A DNA stretch of 64,000 nucleotides from Brenneria corticis. GTDB lineage: Bacteria; Pseudomonadota; Gammaproteobacteria; Enterobacterales; Enterobacteriaceae. Under the pieces are notes generated by a model that had not been told where the DNA came from, searched no databases, and was given only the letters and a program-made list of their open reading frames with translations. The translations under genes and the position numbers were made by a program. The stretch is from assembly GCF_003115855.1 (NCBI RefSeq), contig NZ_KZ819077.1, positions 1-64,000 on the forward strand. Direction: 5' to 3'. Of this stretch, positions 17,953-27,738 are shown one piece after another (position 1 is the first letter of the stretch; the number at the start of each line of letters is the position of its first letter).

Positions 17953-18771
17953 TTAATGCCCTGCCCGCAGGCGCTCCGAGCGACGGCGTAAAATCTCCAT
18001 CACAATCAGCAGGATCAGCGCGGCTCCCACCATCATGGACGCCGCGGCGGCGATGGTCGGGTCGAGGTTTTCGCGGATGCCGGCAAACATCTGCAACGGT
18101 AGCGTCCGTTGGCGCGGGCTGGCGAGAAACAGCGTGACGATCACCTCGTCAAAGGAGGTGGCGAAGGCAAACAGCGCCCCGGAGAAAACGCCGGGCGCAA
18201 TCAGCGGAAAGGTCACCTTGCGAAAGACCAGCAGCGGCGGCGCCCCCAGGCTGGCGGCGGCCCGCGACAGATTCTGATCGTAATTCTTGAGCACCGCGGT
18301 GACGGTAATCACCACGAACGGCACCCCCAGCATGGCGTGCGCCAGCACCAGCCCGAGGTAACTGTTGAGCAAAGAAAGCTTGGCGAAGAAGAAAAACATC
18401 CCGACGGCCACAATCACCACCGGCGCGATCATCGGCGAAATCAGCACCGCCATCACCAGCGATTTGCCGCGAAACTCGCCGCGCACCAGCCCGACCGAAG
18501 CCAGCACGCCCAGCACCGTCGCCAGCAGGGTGGCCAGAGGGGCTATCAGCAGGCTGTTGCCCAGCGCCCCCAGCCATTCGTTGGAATTGAAAAACTCATG
18601 ATACCAGCGCAGCGAAAAGCCGCTCAGCGGATAGCTCAGAAAGGAGCCGGCGTTGAATGAAAGCGGCACGATCACCAGCACCGGCACGATCAGAAACAGC
18701 AGCATGGCCGCGCCGTAAAAATTAAACAGCGTATTCCACAAGCGGATAGCTATTTCACCCTGTTGTCTCAT
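17953..18771 (-). CDS. ABC transporter permease, PotC/spermidine-putrescine family
   Basis: 272 aa inner-membrane permease of the PotC type. About six hydrophobic helices are visible, the first in LFNFYGAAMLLFLIVPVLVIVPLSF. The cytoplasmic EAA-type coupling loop is RAAASLGAPPLLVFRKVTFPLIAPG. It ends the operon and lies 18 bp downstream of the PotB-like gene. With the binding protein and the separately encoded ATPase it would form an importer for a polyamine or GABA-like compound; the neighbouring gabT and gabD favour GABA or a related omega-amino acid (inference). Confidence 0.88.
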   Translation of the reverse strand: MRQQGEIAIRLWNTLFNFYGAAMLLFLIVPVLVIVPLSFNAGSFLSYPLSGFSLRWYHEFFNSNEWLGALGNSLLIAPLATLLATVLGVLASVGLVRGEFRGKSLVMAVLISPMIAPVVIVAVGMFFFFAKLSLLNSYLGLVLAHAMLGVPFVVITVTAVLKNYDQNLSRAAASLGAPPLLVFRKVTFPLIAPGVFSGALFAFATSFDEVIVTLFLASPRQRTLPLQMFAGIRENLDPTIAAAASMMVGAALILLIVMEILRRRSERLRAGH

Positions 18772-18789
18772 CTTTTTTTCCCCTGGAGA

Positions 18790-20061
18790 TTAATGCGCCG
18801 CGACTTCAGCGTTGGTTTTTGTCACGCGGATATAGACCACGTACAGCAGCGTGACGATGACCAGCAGCTGCGTCCCTAACGCCGCCGCCATACCCCAGTT
18901 CATGGTGGTATTGGTGAAGAAGGCGACGAAGTAGCTCAGCATCTGGTCGCTTGGCCCGCCCAGCAGCGCCGGCGTAATGTAGTAGCCGATCGCCATCATA
19001 AAGACCAGCAGCGCCCCCGCGGTGACGCCGGCGTACGTCTGCGGCACGTACACCCGCCAGAAAGCGATAAACGGATGCGCCCCCAGCGATATCGCCGCCC
19101 GCACGTAGTTGGGCGAAATGCCTTTCATCACCGCGTACAGCGGCAGGATAAAAAACGGCAGCAGGATATGCGTCATGGAGATGTAAACCCCGATGCGGTT
19201 GAACACCAGCACCAAAGGCTGATCGATGATGCCGAAATTGATTAGCGTGCGGTTAATCAACCCGCCGGACTGCAACAGCACAATCCAGCTGGCGGTACGC
19301 ACGATCAGCGACGTCCAGAAAGGCAGCAGCACCAGAATCAGCAGCAGGTTGGCGCGGTTGGATGGCTGTTTCGCCAGCCAGTACGCCAGGGGATATCCCA
19401 GACCGACGCACAGCAGCGTCACCACCGCGGCCATCAGCAGCGTTCTGAACAGCACGCCGACGTACAGCGCCTGATCGGCGGGCTGTGCGACGATTTCCTG
19501 CGTTTTGGCATCCACTTTATGGTCGAAAACCGCCAGCAGGTAATAGCTGGTAAACGGCCGGGAGGCGCGCTCCAGCGTTTGCCAGGTGGATAGCTCGCCC
19601 CACAACGGCTGCTCGCCGATCAGCTGACCGCGGATATCGGAGCTGCCCTCGGCCGGCATTTTTCGCAGCGTGCGGGTAATCAGCGTACGGTATTCCGCGC
19701 CTTCATAACCCATCCGTTTGGTTATCGCCGCGACCTTCCCGTCGCCGCGGGCGGCGCGCAGGTCGCTGACCACCGCCTGAAATACCGCCTCATCCGGCAC
19801 CTCGTCGCCGGACCATGACCGCATCGCGGCTATGGTGGCCGGCATATTGTCCCGCAGTTCCGGATTGGCGACGCTTTTGCCCAGAATCGACGCGATGGGG
19901 AAGAGAAAACTCACCACGATAAACAGAAACAGCGGCGCAATCAGCAACAGGGAGCGCTTTTTGTACACCGCCTGCGCCTGTCGCAGCTGTTGTTTCAGTT
20001 CGGCATGCCCTTCTTTCTCGCCGGATGGCGGCGCGCCGGCCGCCAATTCGCTCTGGGTCAT
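18790..20061 (-). CDS. ABC transporter permease, PotB family with extended N-terminus
   Basis: Inner-membrane permease, 423 aa from the chosen start. It is longer than PotB (about 285 aa) because a periplasmic region of about 150 residues (from SVANPELRDN to KTQEIVAQPADQ) sits between the first helix (LLLIAPLFLFIVVSFLFPIA) and the core helices. This is seen in several PotB-like permeases of polyamine/opine/GABA systems. The coupling loop is RAAISLGAHPFIAFWRVYVPQTYAG. I chose the ATG at 20061 because GGAGAT lies about 7-10 bases upstream; an in-frame ATG at 20109 would overlap the binding-protein gene and lacks a ribosome site. It lies 32 bp after the binding-protein gene. Confidence 0.86.
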   Translation of the reverse strand: MTQSELAAGAPPSGEKEGHAELKQQLRQAQAVYKKRSLLLIAPLFLFIVVSFLFPIASILGKSVANPELRDNMPATIAAMRSWSGDEVPDEAVFQAVVSDLRAARGDGKVAAITKRMGYEGAEYRTLITRTLRKMPAEGSSDIRGQLIGEQPLWGELSTWQTLERASRPFTSYYLLAVFDHKVDAKTQEIVAQPADQALYVGVLFRTLLMAAVVTLLCVGLGYPLAYWLAKQPSNRANLLLILVLLPFWTSLIVRTASWIVLLQSGGLINRTLINFGIIDQPLVLVFNRIGVYISMTHILLPFFILPLYAVMKGISPNYVRAAISLGAHPFIAFWRVYVPQTYAGVTAGALLVFMMAIGYYITPALLGGPSDQMLSYFVAFFTNTTMNWGMAAALGTQLLVIVTLLYVVYIRVTKTNAEVAAH

Positions 20062-20093
20062 AGGCTTTATCTCCATTTTATGACGGTTTGTTG

Positions 20094-21122
20094 TTATTGC
20101 GCGGCCCATGAGTTAAAGCGCTGTTCCAGCTCTTCGCCGTGATCGATCCAGAATTCGGTATCAACCTGCAGCGACTGCGCCAGGTTTTTCGGGTCGGTGG
20201 GCAGATTGCTGGCAAGCTCAGGGGCAATCAGGCTGGTGGCTTTGATATTGGTCGGGCCGTAAGGAATATTTTCCGCGAAGACTTTCTGGTTTTCCGGCTG
20301 GTTGGCAAAGGCGATAAACTCCTCGGCCAGCGCTCTGTTTTTAGTGCCTTTGACAATCGCCCAGCTATCCAGATCGTAAATGCTGTCGGCCCAGATAATG
20401 CGGAAGTCATGGCCCTCTTTTTGCGCCGAGGCGACCCGGCCGTTATAGGCGGAGCTCATCACCACGTCGCCGGAAACCAGCCATTGCAATGGTTGCGCGC
20501 CGGATTCCCACCACTGGATATTGGATTTAAGCTGATCCAGCTTCTTGAACGCGCGGTCGACGCCGGCCGGCGTCGCCAGCTCTTTATACAGATCTTCGCG
20601 TTTTACCCCATCCGCCAGCAGGGCGATTTCCAGGGTGAATTTGGCGCTTTTACGCAGCGCGCGTTTCCCTGGGTAGTTTTTCACGTCCCAGAAATCCGCC
20701 CAGTTCTTCGGCGCCTGCTGCAGTTTTTGCGCGTTATAGGTCAGCACGGTCGACCACAGGAAAATCCCGGCGCCGCACTCCGACACCGAACCTTTGACGA
20801 ACTGGGATTCATCCCCCAGCTTTTTCCAGTCCAGCGGTTCAAACAGCCCCTCGTTGCAGCCGCGCAGCAATTCCGGCCCTTCGACTTCCACCACGTCCCA
20901 GCCAATCTGGCCGGTTTCCACCATGGCGCGGATGCGCGCCATTTCGCCGTTGTACTCGCCGGCCTGAATCGTACCTTTGCCCGCCGCGGCGAAGGGTTTG
21001 TAAAATGCTTTGTCCTGTGCGTCCTTATTGGTGCCGCCAAAAGAGATTACGGTGATGGATTCCGCCTGCGCCTGACAGGCCATTGCGACGAGAAACGCGG
21101 ATACGGCAATTTTTTTCAGCAT
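20094..21122 (-). CDS. Periplasmic binding protein of a spermidine/putrescine/GABA-type ABC transporter
   Basis: Extracellular solute-binding protein, 342 aa, PotD-like (bacterial SBP family 8 type). A clear signal peptide is LKKIAVSAFLVAMACQAQA, cut before ESITVISFGG. Family features are WDVVEVEGPELLRGCNEGLFEPLDW, WADFWDVKNYPGKRALRKS and ENIPYGPTN. The start is the ATG at 21122, preceded by AGGAG; the longer frame to 21188 adds a non-signal-like extension and was not used. It opens the minus-strand operon binding protein, PotB-like, PotC-like. The ligand is probably GABA or a polyamine, judged from the adjacent gabTD and regulator. Confidence 0.88.
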   Translation of the reverse strand: MLKKIAVSAFLVAMACQAQAESITVISFGGTNKDAQDKAFYKPFAAAGKGTIQAGEYNGEMARIRAMVETGQIGWDVVEVEGPELLRGCNEGLFEPLDWKKLGDESQFVKGSVSECGAGIFLWSTVLTYNAQKLQQAPKNWADFWDVKNYPGKRALRKSAKFTLEIALLADGVKREDLYKELATPAGVDRAFKKLDQLKSNIQWWESGAQPLQWLVSGDVVMSSAYNGRVASAQKEGHDFRIIWADSIYDLDSWAIVKGTKNRALAEEFIAFANQPENQKVFAENIPYGPTNIKATSLIAPELASNLPTDPKNLAQSLQVDTEFWIDHGEELEQRFNSWAAQ

Positions 21123-21384
21123 GGTTTGGCTCCTGGTGTGTGTAGTCAACGTAAAAAAAACAGTCCGCATCAGGCAATGATGCATCATGTATCATAATTA
21201 AGCATAAATCGTGCCAGTTCGTGGATTTTCATGAACGTTCGGCACAGAAGCCGGCAAGAAGGGTCGAATGCGGACGGTAAGAGGCAACTCGTCGGCGGCA
21301 TACTTTTTTCTTTTGCCAGCGTTGCCTTTTGGTGGTGCGAGTTGGCAAATCGGCTGCACCATTCAGGCGCATGGGGCGGTGGCT
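21123..21384 (-). promoter_or_regulatory. Upstream region of the transporter operon
   Basis: About 260 bp between the terminator behind gabD and the binding-protein start. It contains a perfect 10-bp palindrome TGATGCATCA (21178-21187) in an A+T-rich context about 56 bases upstream of the ATG, a reasonable position for an operator. No regulator can be assigned from sequence alone. Confidence 0.3.
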
Positions 21385-21419
21385 AAACGGGTGCGGAAAC
21401 CTCCATGGCGCACCCGTTT
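21385..21419. terminator. Hairpin behind gabD
   Basis: An 11-bp perfect inverted repeat (AAACGGGTGCG at 21385-21395, CGCACCCGTTT at 21409-21419) with a 13-base loop, immediately downstream of gabD. The short U-run is on the plus-strand side; the minus strand has UUU. It probably separates the gabTD transcript from the transporter operon. Confidence 0.6.
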
Positions 21420-21443
21420 TCCCCCATGCTTTGGTCGAAAAAA

Positions 21444-22898
21444 CTACCGGGAAATATCGACGCAGAGGTATTTCATTTCCAGATACTCTTCGATGCCGAA
21501 ACGCGATCCCTCTCGTCCCAGCCCCGACTGTTTCACCCCGCCGAACGGCGCGACCTCATTGGAGATCAGACCGGTATTAATACCGACCATGCCGTAATCC
21601 AGCGCTTCGGGAACCGTCCATTGACGCACCGCGTCGCGGGTGTAGACATAGGCCGCCAGACCGAACTCGGTATCGTTCGCCAGCGCGACGGCCTCCGCCT
21701 CGTCGCTGAACTGAAACAGCGGCGCCACCGGGCCGAACGTCTCCTCGCGGGCGAAACGCATCTCGCGGGTCACATTCCCGACGATCGTCGGAGTAAAGAA
21801 AGTTCCCCCCAGCTCATGGGGCTCGCCGCCCAGCAGCAGTGAGGCGCCGTGCGCCAGCGCATCGGCAATATGCTGCTGCACTTTGTCGACCGCATCCGCG
21901 TCAATCAGCGGACCTTGCGTTACGCCGGGTTGGGTGCCGTCTCCCACCTTGAGTTTTTTCACCTCGGCGACCAGTTTCTCCACCAGCAGCGGATAGATGC
22001 CTTTTTGCACGTAAATCCGGTTGGCGCAGACGCAGGTTTGCCCGCTGTTGCGGAATTTTGACGCCAGAATGCCTTTTACCGCCTGATCCGGATCGGCGTC
22101 GTCAAACACGATGAAGGGCGCATTGCCGCCCAGTTCCAGCGACAGTTTTTTCACCGTCGGCGCGCTCTGCGCCATCAAAATGCGCCCGACTTCCGTCGAA
22201 CCGGTAAAGCTCAGTTTGCGCACCACCGGGCTGTCGCACAGAATTTTCCCCACCGACTGCGCATCGCCTGTGATCACCTGCAGCACGCCGCGCGGGATCC
22301 CGGCCTGCTGCGCCAGCTCCGCCAGCGCCAGAGCGGTGAACGGCGTATGTTCCGCCGGTTTGACAATCATGGTGCAGCCGGCCGCCAGCGCGGGCGCCGC
22401 TTTGCGGGTGATCATCGCCGCCGGGAAGTTCCACGGCGTGATCGCCGCGCAAACGCCGATCGGCTGCTTGATAACCAGCAGCCGCTGCTGGCCCTGGGGC
22501 GATTGCAGCACGCTGCCCTCAACCCGCTTGGCTTCCTCGGCGAACCAGTCGATAAACGACGCGGCATAGGCGATTTCACCGCTCGCTTCCGCCAGCGGTT
22601 TGCCCTGTTCGGCGGTGAGCAACGCCGCCAGATCGTCCTGATTTTCCATAATCAGGCGCGACCAGCTCTGCAATGCGGCCGCCCGCTCTTTCCCGGTACG
22701 CTGGCGCCAGCCCGTCAGCGCCCGTTCGGCGGCGGCGATCGCCTGCTCAGTTTGTGACGCTGTCACCAGCGGCACCGTACCCAGCACCTCGCCGTTGGCC
22801 GGATTGGTGACGTTCAGCTTCTCGCCGTTTTGGCTGTCGTGCCATTCACCGTCAATCAGACAGCGCTGGCGAAATAATGCTTTTTGTTTCAGTTGCAT
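21444..22898 (-). CDS. gabD: Succinate-semialdehyde dehydrogenase (NAD(P)+)
   Basis: Cytoplasmic aldehyde dehydrogenase, 484 aa, that oxidises succinate semialdehyde to succinate in GABA breakdown. Seen in sequence: cofactor-binding TPWNFP and KPAEHTPFTALALAELA, the FTGSTEVGR turn, the catalytic glutamate in LELGGNAPFIVF, and the catalytic cysteine in NSGQTCVCANR, where the double-Cys pattern is typical of GabD. It starts 10 bp after gabT ends, so the two are co-transcribed. Other succinic/glutaric semialdehyde dehydrogenases are close relatives (for example a DavD role), but the gabT partner supports GabD. Confidence 0.92.
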   Translation of the reverse strand: MQLKQKALFRQRCLIDGEWHDSQNGEKLNVTNPANGEVLGTVPLVTASQTEQAIAAAERALTGWRQRTGKERAAALQSWSRLIMENQDDLAALLTAEQGKPLAEASGEIAYAASFIDWFAEEAKRVEGSVLQSPQGQQRLLVIKQPIGVCAAITPWNFPAAMITRKAAPALAAGCTMIVKPAEHTPFTALALAELAQQAGIPRGVLQVITGDAQSVGKILCDSPVVRKLSFTGSTEVGRILMAQSAPTVKKLSLELGGNAPFIVFDDADPDQAVKGILASKFRNSGQTCVCANRIYVQKGIYPLLVEKLVAEVKKLKVGDGTQPGVTQGPLIDADAVDKVQQHIADALAHGASLLLGGEPHELGGTFFTPTIVGNVTREMRFAREETFGPVAPLFQFSDEAEAVALANDTEFGLAAYVYTRDAVRQWTVPEALDYGMVGINTGLISNEVAPFGGVKQSGLGREGSRFGIEEYLEMKYLCVDISR

Positions 22899-22908
22899 AG
22901 CATTCCTT

Positions 22909-24174
22909 TTACTTCGTAAGTATACGAGTGAGAATAGTCAGCGCCTTGCTGAACCGATCGTCGGGAATGGTCAGCGGATGCAGGAAACGAATCACGTTGC
23001 CGTGCACGCCGCAGGTCAGCAGCAGCAGCCCCTGCTGCAACGCTTCCTGCTGGAAGCGACGGGTGATGTCCGCCGAGGGTTTACCGGTCTGCGGATCGTT
23101 AAATTCCGCCGCCACCATTGAACCCTGAGCGCGAATGGCCGCCAGCGCCGGACAGCGCGGCTTCGCGTTTTCCAGCGTTTCCACCAGCGCCGCTCCCAGG
23201 CGCTGAGCCCGCTGACACAGTTTCTCTTCGTCGATCACATCCAGCACCGCAAGCGCGGACGCCACCGCCAGCGGATTGCCGGCATAGGTGCCCCCCAGAC
23301 CGCCGGGCGCGGGCGCGTCCATCACATCGGCGCGGCCGACCACGCCGGAGATGGGGAAGCCGCCGCCCAGGCTTTTCGCCATGGTGATCAGGTCGGCCTG
23401 TTCAGTATAGTATTCCATGGCAAACAGCTTGCCGGTGCGGGCAAAACCGGTTTGCACCTCATCGGCGATCAGCAGAATGCCGTGCTCGTCGCACAGTTTA
23501 CGCAAGCCGCTGATAAATTCCGGCGGCGCGATGTTAAAGCCGCCTTCTCCCTGAATCGGCTCCAGCAGAATGGCCGCCACCTGATCGGCGGCAATGTCGG
23601 TATGCAGCAGACGATCGATGCTTTCCAGCGATTGTTCAACGTTGATGCCCTGCTGCACGTTGGGATAGAGCGCGTGGAAAATGGAACCGGGGAACGGACC
23701 GAAACCGGTGGAATACGGCGCCACTTTCCCGGTCAGCGTCAGGGTCAACAGCGTGCGGCCGTGGAACGCGGCGCCAAAGGCGATCACGCCGGGGCGTTTG
23801 GTGTAGGCGCGGGCGATTTTCACCGCATTTTCCACCGCTTCGGCCCCGGTGGTGAAAAAGGTGGTTTTCGCCGGTCCGTCGATGGGCGCCAGCGCATTGA
23901 TTCGCTCGGCCAGCGTGACGTAGCTGCCGTAAGGCACAATCTGATAAGCGGTGTGGGTAAAGCGCTCCAGCTGTTCGCGCACCGCCGCGAGGATTTTCGG
24001 GTGGCGATGGCCGGTATTCAGCACGGCGATCCCGGCGGCGAAGTCGATAAACTCTCGGTCTTCAACGTCCCACAGCGTGGCATTTTCCGCGCGGGCGGCA
24101 TAGAAATCGCACATCACACCCACGCCACGGGGGGTGGCGGCCAGACGACGTTGATTTAATTCTTTATTACTCAT
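22909..24174 (-). CDS. gabT: 4-aminobutyrate-2-oxoglutarate aminotransferase
   Basis: PLP enzyme of the class-III aminotransferase family, converting GABA and 2-oxoglutarate to succinate semialdehyde and glutamate. From the ATG at 24174 it is 421-426 aa long, matching E. coli GabT, and begins SNKELNQRR. Visible: TTGAEAVENAVKIAR, AFHGRTLLTLTLTGK, EPIQGEGGFN, LIADEVQTGFARTGK (PLP-binding Asp) and the Schiff-base lysine in TMAKSLGGGFP. The upstream in-frame extension to 24252 lacks a ribosome site, whereas GGAGC precedes 24174. First gene of gabT-gabD, divergent from the MocR regulator. Confidence 0.93.
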   Translation of the reverse strand: MSNKELNQRRLAATPRGVGVMCDFYAARAENATLWDVEDREFIDFAAGIAVLNTGHRHPKILAAVREQLERFTHTAYQIVPYGSYVTLAERINALAPIDGPAKTTFFTTGAEAVENAVKIARAYTKRPGVIAFGAAFHGRTLLTLTLTGKVAPYSTGFGPFPGSIFHALYPNVQQGINVEQSLESIDRLLHTDIAADQVAAILLEPIQGEGGFNIAPPEFISGLRKLCDEHGILLIADEVQTGFARTGKLFAMEYYTEQADLITMAKSLGGGFPISGVVGRADVMDAPAPGGLGGTYAGNPLAVASALAVLDVIDEEKLCQRAQRLGAALVETLENAKPRCPALAAIRAQGSMVAAEFNDPQTGKPSADITRRFQQEALQQGLLLLTCGVHGNVIRFLHPLTIPDDRFSKALTILTRILTK

Positions 24175-24260
24175 TTTCTGCTCCGATTCTGAAAACACGC
24201 CCACATTCATTGACGACCAGGTTTCGGTCGTGATGTACGCCGCGGCCCACATCTTTTCTG

Positions 24261-24300
24261 TTGCTATTTATGCGCCGGATGGTTCTATAATCCAGAGCCA
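24261..24300 (+). promoter_or_regulatory. Promoter and candidate MocR operator between gabT and the regulator
   Basis: A near-palindrome TGGTTCT-ATAATCC-AGAGCCA (24280-24300, one mismatch between the arms) covers a TATAAT at 24286-24291, with a TTGCTA 19 bases upstream. The site lies midway between the divergent gabT and the regulator gene. It is well placed for autoregulation and control of gabT; the binding itself is inference. Confidence 0.45.
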
Positions 24301-24326
24301 GTTTTTAATATTTAAGGGATCCACTT

Positions 24327-25820
24327 TTGCGCTCGCTATTAACCGACCTTCTGCTGCAGCGTTTGAACCATCATCGGGAAGGCACGCTGAACAAGCGTCT
24401 GTATGACACTATCCGGCTGGCCATCCTCGACGGCGCCATTACCGCCGGCAGCCGGCTGCCCTCATCGCGCGATCTGGCCGGAGAGCTGTCGCTGTCGCGC
24501 AATACCGTGCTGGCGGCCTATGAACAGCTGCTGGCGGAAGGTTTTATTGAAGCGCGCACCGGCAGCGGTACTTTCGTCACGCAACAGCTGCCGGACGGCA
24601 ATATGCCCCCGGTGCGCGATGAAAGCGAGAACCTGTCCCGGCTGCCGGCGCGGGAGCTCTCCCGCCGCGGAGGACAGCTGCTGGGCTATGCGGGCGCCTC
24701 CGCCCGCCAGTGGGGCGCCTTTATGCCCGGCATTCCCGATATCGCCGGTTTTCCCCACGATCTGTGGCGCAGAATACAAACCCGGCTAAGCCGCCGGGTC
24801 AAACCCGAACAGCTCTCTTATTCCCCCATCGGCGGCTGTGCGGAACTGCAGCTGGCGCTGGTGGACTACCTGCGCGTGGCCCGCTCGGTGGAGTGCGCGC
24901 CGGAGCAGATCCTGATCACCGAAGGCACCCACCAGGCGATGGATTTGCTGGCGAAAATGCTCTGCAATCCCGGCGACGTCGCCTGGATCGAAAATCCCTG
25001 CTATTGGGGGACGCGCAACCTGTTGACGATTAACGGGCTGCGCGTCGTCCCCATCGAGGTGGATGAACAGGGAATGGCGCCGCCGGACGCCGTTGCGGCC
25101 CGGTCGATACCGCGGCTTATCTGCGTGACGCCGTCGCATCAGTATCCGTTGGGCGCGGTGATGAGTCTGGCGCGGCGCCAGCGTCTGCTGGCGCTGGCGC
25201 AGGAACACGGCTGCTGGGTGGTGGAAGACGACTATGACAGCGAATTCCGTTTCTCCGGCAACCCGATACCCGCGCTGCAAGGGCTGCAAACCCAGTCCCC
25301 GGTGATTTATATCGGCACCTTCAGCAAAACGCTCTATCCGGGGCTGCGCGTCAGCTATATGGTGCTGCCGCCGCAGCTGGCGCGGGAGCTGAAAATCGCC
25401 CATGCCGAGCTCTATCGCGGCGGCCACTGGCTGACCCAGGCTACGCTCGGCCAGTTTATCCGCGAAGGGCACTATGCCGCCCATATCCGCCGTATGCGGC
25501 TGCTTTATGCCAGACGGCGCGCCATGCTGACCGAACTGATCGAACGGCATCTGGGGGCGGACTACGTCGGCGACAACAGCAACGCCGGGTTGCATATGCT
25601 GCTCAAGCTCCCGGCCGACGTCGATGATGTGGTGCTGAGCGCCCGGATCCTGCGCCGCGGGGTGATGGTCAAACCGCTTTCCAGCTACTATCTGCGGCCG
25701 ACCACGCAGCGCGGATTACTGCTGGGTTATGCCTGCGTGGAAGAGAGTAAAATGGCGCAGGCTTTCGCCGTTATCGCCGAGAGTATTCGGGGGCAAAAAA
25801 CCGGCGATATTCCCGTCTGA
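24327..25820 (+). CDS. MocR/GabR-type transcriptional regulator (GntR wHTH plus aminotransferase fold)
   Basis: 497 aa. The N-terminal GntR winged helix is at about 15-85 (LNKRLYDTIRLAILDGAI, SRLPSSRDLAGELSLSRNTV, GSGTFVTQQ). It is followed by a fold-type-I aminotransferase domain with the PLP lysine in GTFSKTLYPGLRVSY and the Asp in VVEDDYDSEFRF. In characterised GabR this domain binds PLP and senses GABA, activating gabTD and repressing its own gene. The start is a TTG at 24327 with AAGGGA about 8 bases upstream; no ATG fits. Divergence from gabTD and proximity to the transporter genes make it the probable local regulator. Confidence 0.9.
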   Translation: MRSLLTDLLLQRLNHHREGTLNKRLYDTIRLAILDGAITAGSRLPSSRDLAGELSLSRNTVLAAYEQLLAEGFIEARTGSGTFVTQQLPDGNMPPVRDESENLSRLPARELSRRGGQLLGYAGASARQWGAFMPGIPDIAGFPHDLWRRIQTRLSRRVKPEQLSYSPIGGCAELQLALVDYLRVARSVECAPEQILITEGTHQAMDLLAKMLCNPGDVAWIENPCYWGTRNLLTINGLRVVPIEVDEQGMAPPDAVAARSIPRLICVTPSHQYPLGAVMSLARRQRLLALAQEHGCWVVEDDYDSEFRFSGNPIPALQGLQTQSPVIYIGTFSKTLYPGLRVSYMVLPPQLARELKIAHAELYRGGHWLTQATLGQFIREGHYAAHIRRMRLLYARRRAMLTELIERHLGADYVGDNSNAGLHMLLKLPADVDDVVLSARILRRGVMVKPLSSYYLRPTTQRGLLLGYACVEESKMAQAFAVIAESIRGQKTGDIPV

Positions 25821-25998
25821 CGCCGGCGATTTTTACGCCCCATTATTGTGCGCGACCGGCCGCCCCCTTCCCTATAATGGGGCAAGCCGCGCGATCGCCT
25901 TTTTATGCGACGGTTTCAACCGCCTTGCCACGCTCGGTTTTACTTAAATAGGCATGATTTATGCATGGAGGAAAAATAAGACAGGTCACCGCGAGATA

Positions 25999-27105
<1,107 letters not shown>

Positions 27106-27119
27106 TAAACGCATGACAG

Positions 27120-27156
27120 CAAAAAGCCGCACCCTATCATCGATAGAATGCGGCTT
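27120..27156. terminator. Intrinsic terminator between the ABC ATPase and the GlsB-like gene
   Basis: AAGCCGCA (27124-27131) pairs with TGCGGCTT (27149-27156). Five A precede the left arm, so the minus-strand transcript ends in a U-run. It ends the GlsB-like transcript and may also stop the convergent ATPase transcript. Confidence 0.7.
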
Positions 27157-27176
27157 GAGTTCCGATATAATCCGGT

Positions 27177-27425
27177 TTAGCTGCGAACCTTACGGTAAAT
27201 CCACAGCACCACAATGGCGCCGATCACCGCGACGACGAAGCTGCCGAAGTTAAAACCGTCCACCCGGCCAAAGCCAAAGAAGGTACTGATATATCCCCCG
27301 ACAACCGCACCGATAATCCCAAGGATTATCGTCAGGAAAAAACCGCCTCCGTCTCTGCCAGGCATTAACCATTTAGCCAAAATACCGGCAATCAACCCAA
27401 AAATTACCCAGGACAAAATTCCCAT
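27177..27425 (-). CDS. GlsB/YeaQ/YmgE-family small membrane protein
   Basis: 82 aa, transglycosylase-associated/GlsB-YeaQ-YmgE family. Three hydrophobic segments are visible (ILSWVIFGLIAGILAKWLM, FFLTIILGIIGAVVGGYIS, FVVAVIGAIVVLWIYRKV), with the conserved PGRDGGGF motif after the first. Family members are stress-inducible inner-membrane proteins of poorly defined function. A GAGG site precedes the ATG. Single-gene unit. Confidence 0.88.
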   Translation of the reverse strand: MGILSWVIFGLIAGILAKWLMPGRDGGGFFLTIILGIIGAVVGGYISTFFGFGRVDGFNFGSFVVAVIGAIVVLWIYRKVRS

Positions 27426-27738
27426 AACAACCTCACTTTTCCTAATTCCATGATGGGTTTATCTACAGAATTACCCATGCAGACAAGACGCGATACTAAG
27501 TATAGACAAGGATCATCAATCGGGGAGTAATATCCGGTATTTAGCTAACTGGTTGATTACATTAACGCCATCGGCATAGTCTGGCCGCCCCGACGGCTGG
27601 TTAAACCAATCCTAAACGAATCCTAAACAAAGCCGGTATTTATAGCCATTATCCTAATTAACGCCGTTTTGCTCTCGTCTAAACTTGATCATTACAGTAT
27701 TTTCCTGCTGTTTAAACAGCGGTTGACTGAGGAGCAAC
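27426..27738. promoter_or_regulatory. Divergent promoter region, GlsB-like gene and acyltransferase
   Basis: 313 bp without a gene, A+T-rich, carrying the promoters of both flanking divergent genes. Near 27607-27630 a CCTAAAC word occurs twice (AATCCTAAACGAATCCTAAAC). I see no operator or RNA structure I can name. Confidence 0.3.

Noticed and set aside
20139..21197. 352-codon plus-strand frame opposite the binding-protein gene
   Set aside because: The opposite strand has a signal peptide and full SBP family match; this is a shadow.
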